A stretch of 6,984 bases of DNA. It comes from Deltaproteobacteria bacterium. GTDB taxonomy: Bacteria; UBA10199; DSSB01. A program made the translations under genes and the position numbers. The notes beneath the pieces are model-generated. The model had not been told where the DNA came from and did not search any database. It saw only the letters and a list, made by a program, of their open reading frames with translations. Of the stretch, positions 5,369-6,984 are shown in pieces; the stretch's first letter is position 1, and each line of letters opens with the position of its first letter. Location of the stretch: contig JAJFLL010000037.1 in the NCBI GenBank assembly GCA_021772695.1, forward strand, positions 1 through 6,984. Reading direction: 5' to 3'.

Positions 5369-6685
5369 TTGCAGGAGCCTATTATCTACACCTCCTCGAA
5401 AAATATCGCATTGATTGACCCATTTTCGTCTGGGTTCGGTTTGCGGGTGGTCGCGAAACAAGCTGGGTTCAAGACCATTGGGGTCTACACCTTTAACCAA
5501 TCTTTTCTTGAAGATGGAATTGGATTCAGCCACGAACACTTATACGACCACTTAGACGAAGTGTTATTCCTGTCTGATCAATACGCAGCTACCATGCAGG
5601 AAGCCCAAACTGCTGAAGAACGATCTGAGATCGTAGATTGGGTACTCAATGCATGTGGCCCCCTCGACGGTGTGGTCCCAGCCAGCGAACCCTCGATAAT
5701 CTTTGCGGCCGAGATGGCCCAATCATCAGGCCTTCTGGGTCACAGTCCGAATTTTCACCCCTCTTATCGAGACAAGCTCCTCATGAGGCAAACCGCGTAT
5801 GCGGCAGGCATTCAACAACCTTTCTTTGCAGGGGTGACCAACGAGAGGGAACTCTCCATGTTCTCTGCGGAGTACCCGTGTCCATTGGTTATCAAGGCTC
5901 CCCAATCCGCAGGTACTCAGGATGTATTCCTGTGTTCTACTCCCGAAGAACTGCGAGAAAAGTTGAAATTTATTTTATCGAGCCGCGATATCTTTGGTCA
6001 TCAATCCAAGTATGCTATCGTTGAAACTTTAATCGACGGTCCCGAATATGCCGTGAACTTATTCGGAGACGGTCATCGTGTTCAAGCCACCGATGTGTGG
6101 AGCTATCGAAAAGTAGATAACGGCGTATGCTGGCGCTCTTATCGCGATATTGTTCTGCAGTCTCAAGATGACCCGGCGATTGCCGAAGTCTGCGCCTTTA
6201 TGGAGAACGTGTGTGAGCACTTCGACTTGCTGCGCGGTCCTGTCCACGGTGAGGTGATTCTTTCTCCAGAGGGCCCATGTTTGGTTGAGTTTGGTGCAAG
6301 ATTAGCAGGATCCTCAATGGCAGATCTAATGCCTGTTGTTTCAGATTTTGATCCACGAGTGGCCACAATCCAGGCTTTCACACAATCTGAAGCGCCAATG
6401 GCCGTTCATGTTAAGCGACAAGGCTGCGCGGCATCTGTATATGGCGATGCCGACCGAAAGGGCACCGTTAAATCAATAGTGGGACTACAAGAAATTCAGA
6501 AATTGCCCTCGTACCACAGCCACAAACTTACTATTAACCCCGGCGATTCTATCAGCCCTTCCGAAGGCCTTGTAGATCTACCTTTAAACGTACTGCTTGT
6601 GACTGATAGTAATGAACAGCTTGAAGCGGACATTGACGCCGTGCACGAGGCATTTGGCATTTTATTCACTGAGGAGGGTGCGTGA
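5369..6685 (+). CDS. ATP-grasp ligase, L-amino-acid-ligase-like
   Basis: 438 residues from TTG. It starts with a pre-ATP-grasp Rossmann-like part ('NIALIDPFSSGFGLRVVAKQAGF', about 12-34). It then has R134-D-K136 (ATP-grasp entry motif), 'PLVIK176APQSAGTQDVFLC' (ATP-binding Lys and glycine-rich loop), 'VETLIDGPEYAV' (218-229, acidic residues), and 'HGEVIL...LVEFGAR' with E295, E307 and R311 as metal/phosphate ligands. A C-terminal beta-rich part (about 345-438) resembles the LAL C2 extension of amino-acid ligases such as BacD. The family joins a carboxylate to an amine via an acyl-phosphate, using ATP. G309 stands where many members have Asn (E-x-N-x-R). The TTG is the only conventional start in the open frame before the conserved N-terminus, and its ribosome site is poor. 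The stop overlaps the next gene's GTG. The substrate cannot be told; a dipeptide or amino-acid conjugate is the best guess. GC is lower than in the left operon. Confidence 0.82.
   Translation: MQEPIIYTSSKNIALIDPFSSGFGLRVVAKQAGFKTIGVYTFNQSFLEDGIGFSHEHLYDHLDEVLFLSDQYAATMQEAQTAEERSEIVDWVLNACGPLDGVVPASEPSIIFAAEMAQSSGLLGHSPNFHPSYRDKLLMRQTAYAAGIQQPFFAGVTNERELSMFSAEYPCPLVIKAPQSAGTQDVFLCSTPEELREKLKFILSSRDIFGHQSKYAIVETLIDGPEYAVNLFGDGHRVQATDVWSYRKVDNGVCWRSYRDIVLQSQDDPAIAEVCAFMENVCEHFDLLRGPVHGEVILSPEGPCLVEFGARLAGSSMADLMPVVSDFDPRVATIQAFTQSEAPMAVHVKRQGCAASVYGDADRKGTVKSIVGLQEIQKLPSYHSHKLTINPGDSISPSEGLVDLPLNVLLVTDSNEQLEADIDAVHEAFGILFTEEGA
5373..5377 (+). promoter_or_regulatory. Shine-Dalgarno-like AGGAG just inside the ATP-grasp reading frame
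   Basis: AGGAG is the best ribosome-binding match near the gene start, yet it lies after the TTG at 5369. A start 3-6 bases downstream would be ATT (5381) or ATC (5384), both rare initiation codons. No ATG or GTG is available in frame between the stop at 5351-5353 and the conserved N-terminus. Confidence 0.35.
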
Positions 6686-6984
6686 CCCTCGAAATAGCTC
6701 GCACCCAGTGGTCAGCCATCGTCGGAGCGCCCTATATTGACTACAGTGATGAAGGCCTACAAAAACATAATAAGAACTTAACTGAGTTTCGCCCACGAAA
6801 GCTCGCTGCGGTGTTGTCACCAGCAAATTCACAAGAACTTGCAGAAGTGCTAAGCGTTGCGCAACGAAACAATGTTCCTGTGTATCCCATTTCCACGGGG
6901 TGCAACTGGGGGGTCGGGTCGTCCTTGCCAGTATTAGACGGGTGTGCAGTGATTTCTTTACGACGCCTAAATAACATTCGCGAA
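6682..6984 (+). CDS. FAD-linked oxidase of the VAO/PCMH family, N-terminal part (runs off window)
   Basis: The first 101 residues are present. The start is the GTG of a GTGA overlap with the ATP-grasp stop, preceded by GAGGAGGG (6671-6678) at 3 bases. After a leader come 'RPRKLAAVLSPANSQELAEVLSVAQRNNVPVYPIS' (about 37-71), the usual beginning of an FAD_binding_4 (PCMH-type) domain, and then P69-ISTGCNWGVGS80. That corresponds to the FAD pyrophosphate-binding loop 'PIS-x-G-x-N-x-G-x-G' of vanillyl-alcohol oxidase and p-cresol methylhydroxylase relatives. 'LDGCAVISLRRLNNI' follows, as expected. Cys74 takes the place where I would expect Lys or Arg in that loop. Such enzymes oxidise C-H, C-O or C-N bonds using FAD; covalent-attachment and substrate residues would lie beyond the window. 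Coupling to the ligase gene argues that it acts on the ligase product or on its precursor. Confidence 0.85.
   Translation, partial: MTLEIARTQWSAIVGAPYIDYSDEGLQKHNKNLTEFRPRKLAAVLSPANSQELAEVLSVAQRNNVPVYPISTGCNWGVGSSLPVLDGCAVISLRRLNNIRE

Overview
The window reads as bacterial chromosome from a Gram-negative-type organism. The evidence is a lipoprotein signal with Ala after the lipid-modified Cys, plus tightly packed genes with GGAGG-type ribosome sites. VanW, SpoIID/LytB and a small penicillin-binding transpeptidase together occur in several phyla (for example Acidobacteriota, Myxococcota, Bdellovibrionota, some Deltaproteobacteria). The sequence does not let me choose among them, so the organism is left open.

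Left part (1-3140): four genes on the + strand overlap by 8, 4 and 8 bases and must be one translationally coupled operon. They are the 3' end of a VanW-domain gene, a very hydrophobic multi-pass membrane protein that I do not recognise, a short class B-like penicillin-binding transpeptidase, and a SpoIID/LytB-type peptidoglycan lytic enzyme. Taken together this looks like a cell-envelope/peptidoglycan remodelling cassette. The joint role is inference.

Middle (3240-4821): after a 99-base gap comes a secreted lipoprotein with one bacterial Ig-like domain and five evenly spaced Asp-boxes (a beta-propeller). It is followed at once by a good factor-independent terminator, which closes the left transcription unit.

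Spacer (4822-5368): about 550 bases, mostly AT-rich, with no convincing gene. It holds a GC-richer patch that could fold, several short direct and inverted repeats, and a reasonable sigma-70 promoter (TTGCCA-18-TAAAAT). A roughly 60-base leader with two small hairpins leads from that promoter into the next gene.

Right part (5369-6984): two genes with a 4-base GTGA overlap. The first is a 438-residue ATP-grasp ligase resembling L-amino-acid ligases. The second is the first 101 residues of a VAO/PCMH-type FAD oxidase. Their base composition is visibly lower in GC than the left operon. A ligase coupled to a flavin oxidase is typical of small specialised-metabolite or modified-peptide pathways, so this may be the first edge of an uncharacterised biosynthetic cluster that continues past the window. 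The ATP-grasp gene has no ATG near its expected N-terminus, and its start codon is a real puzzle.
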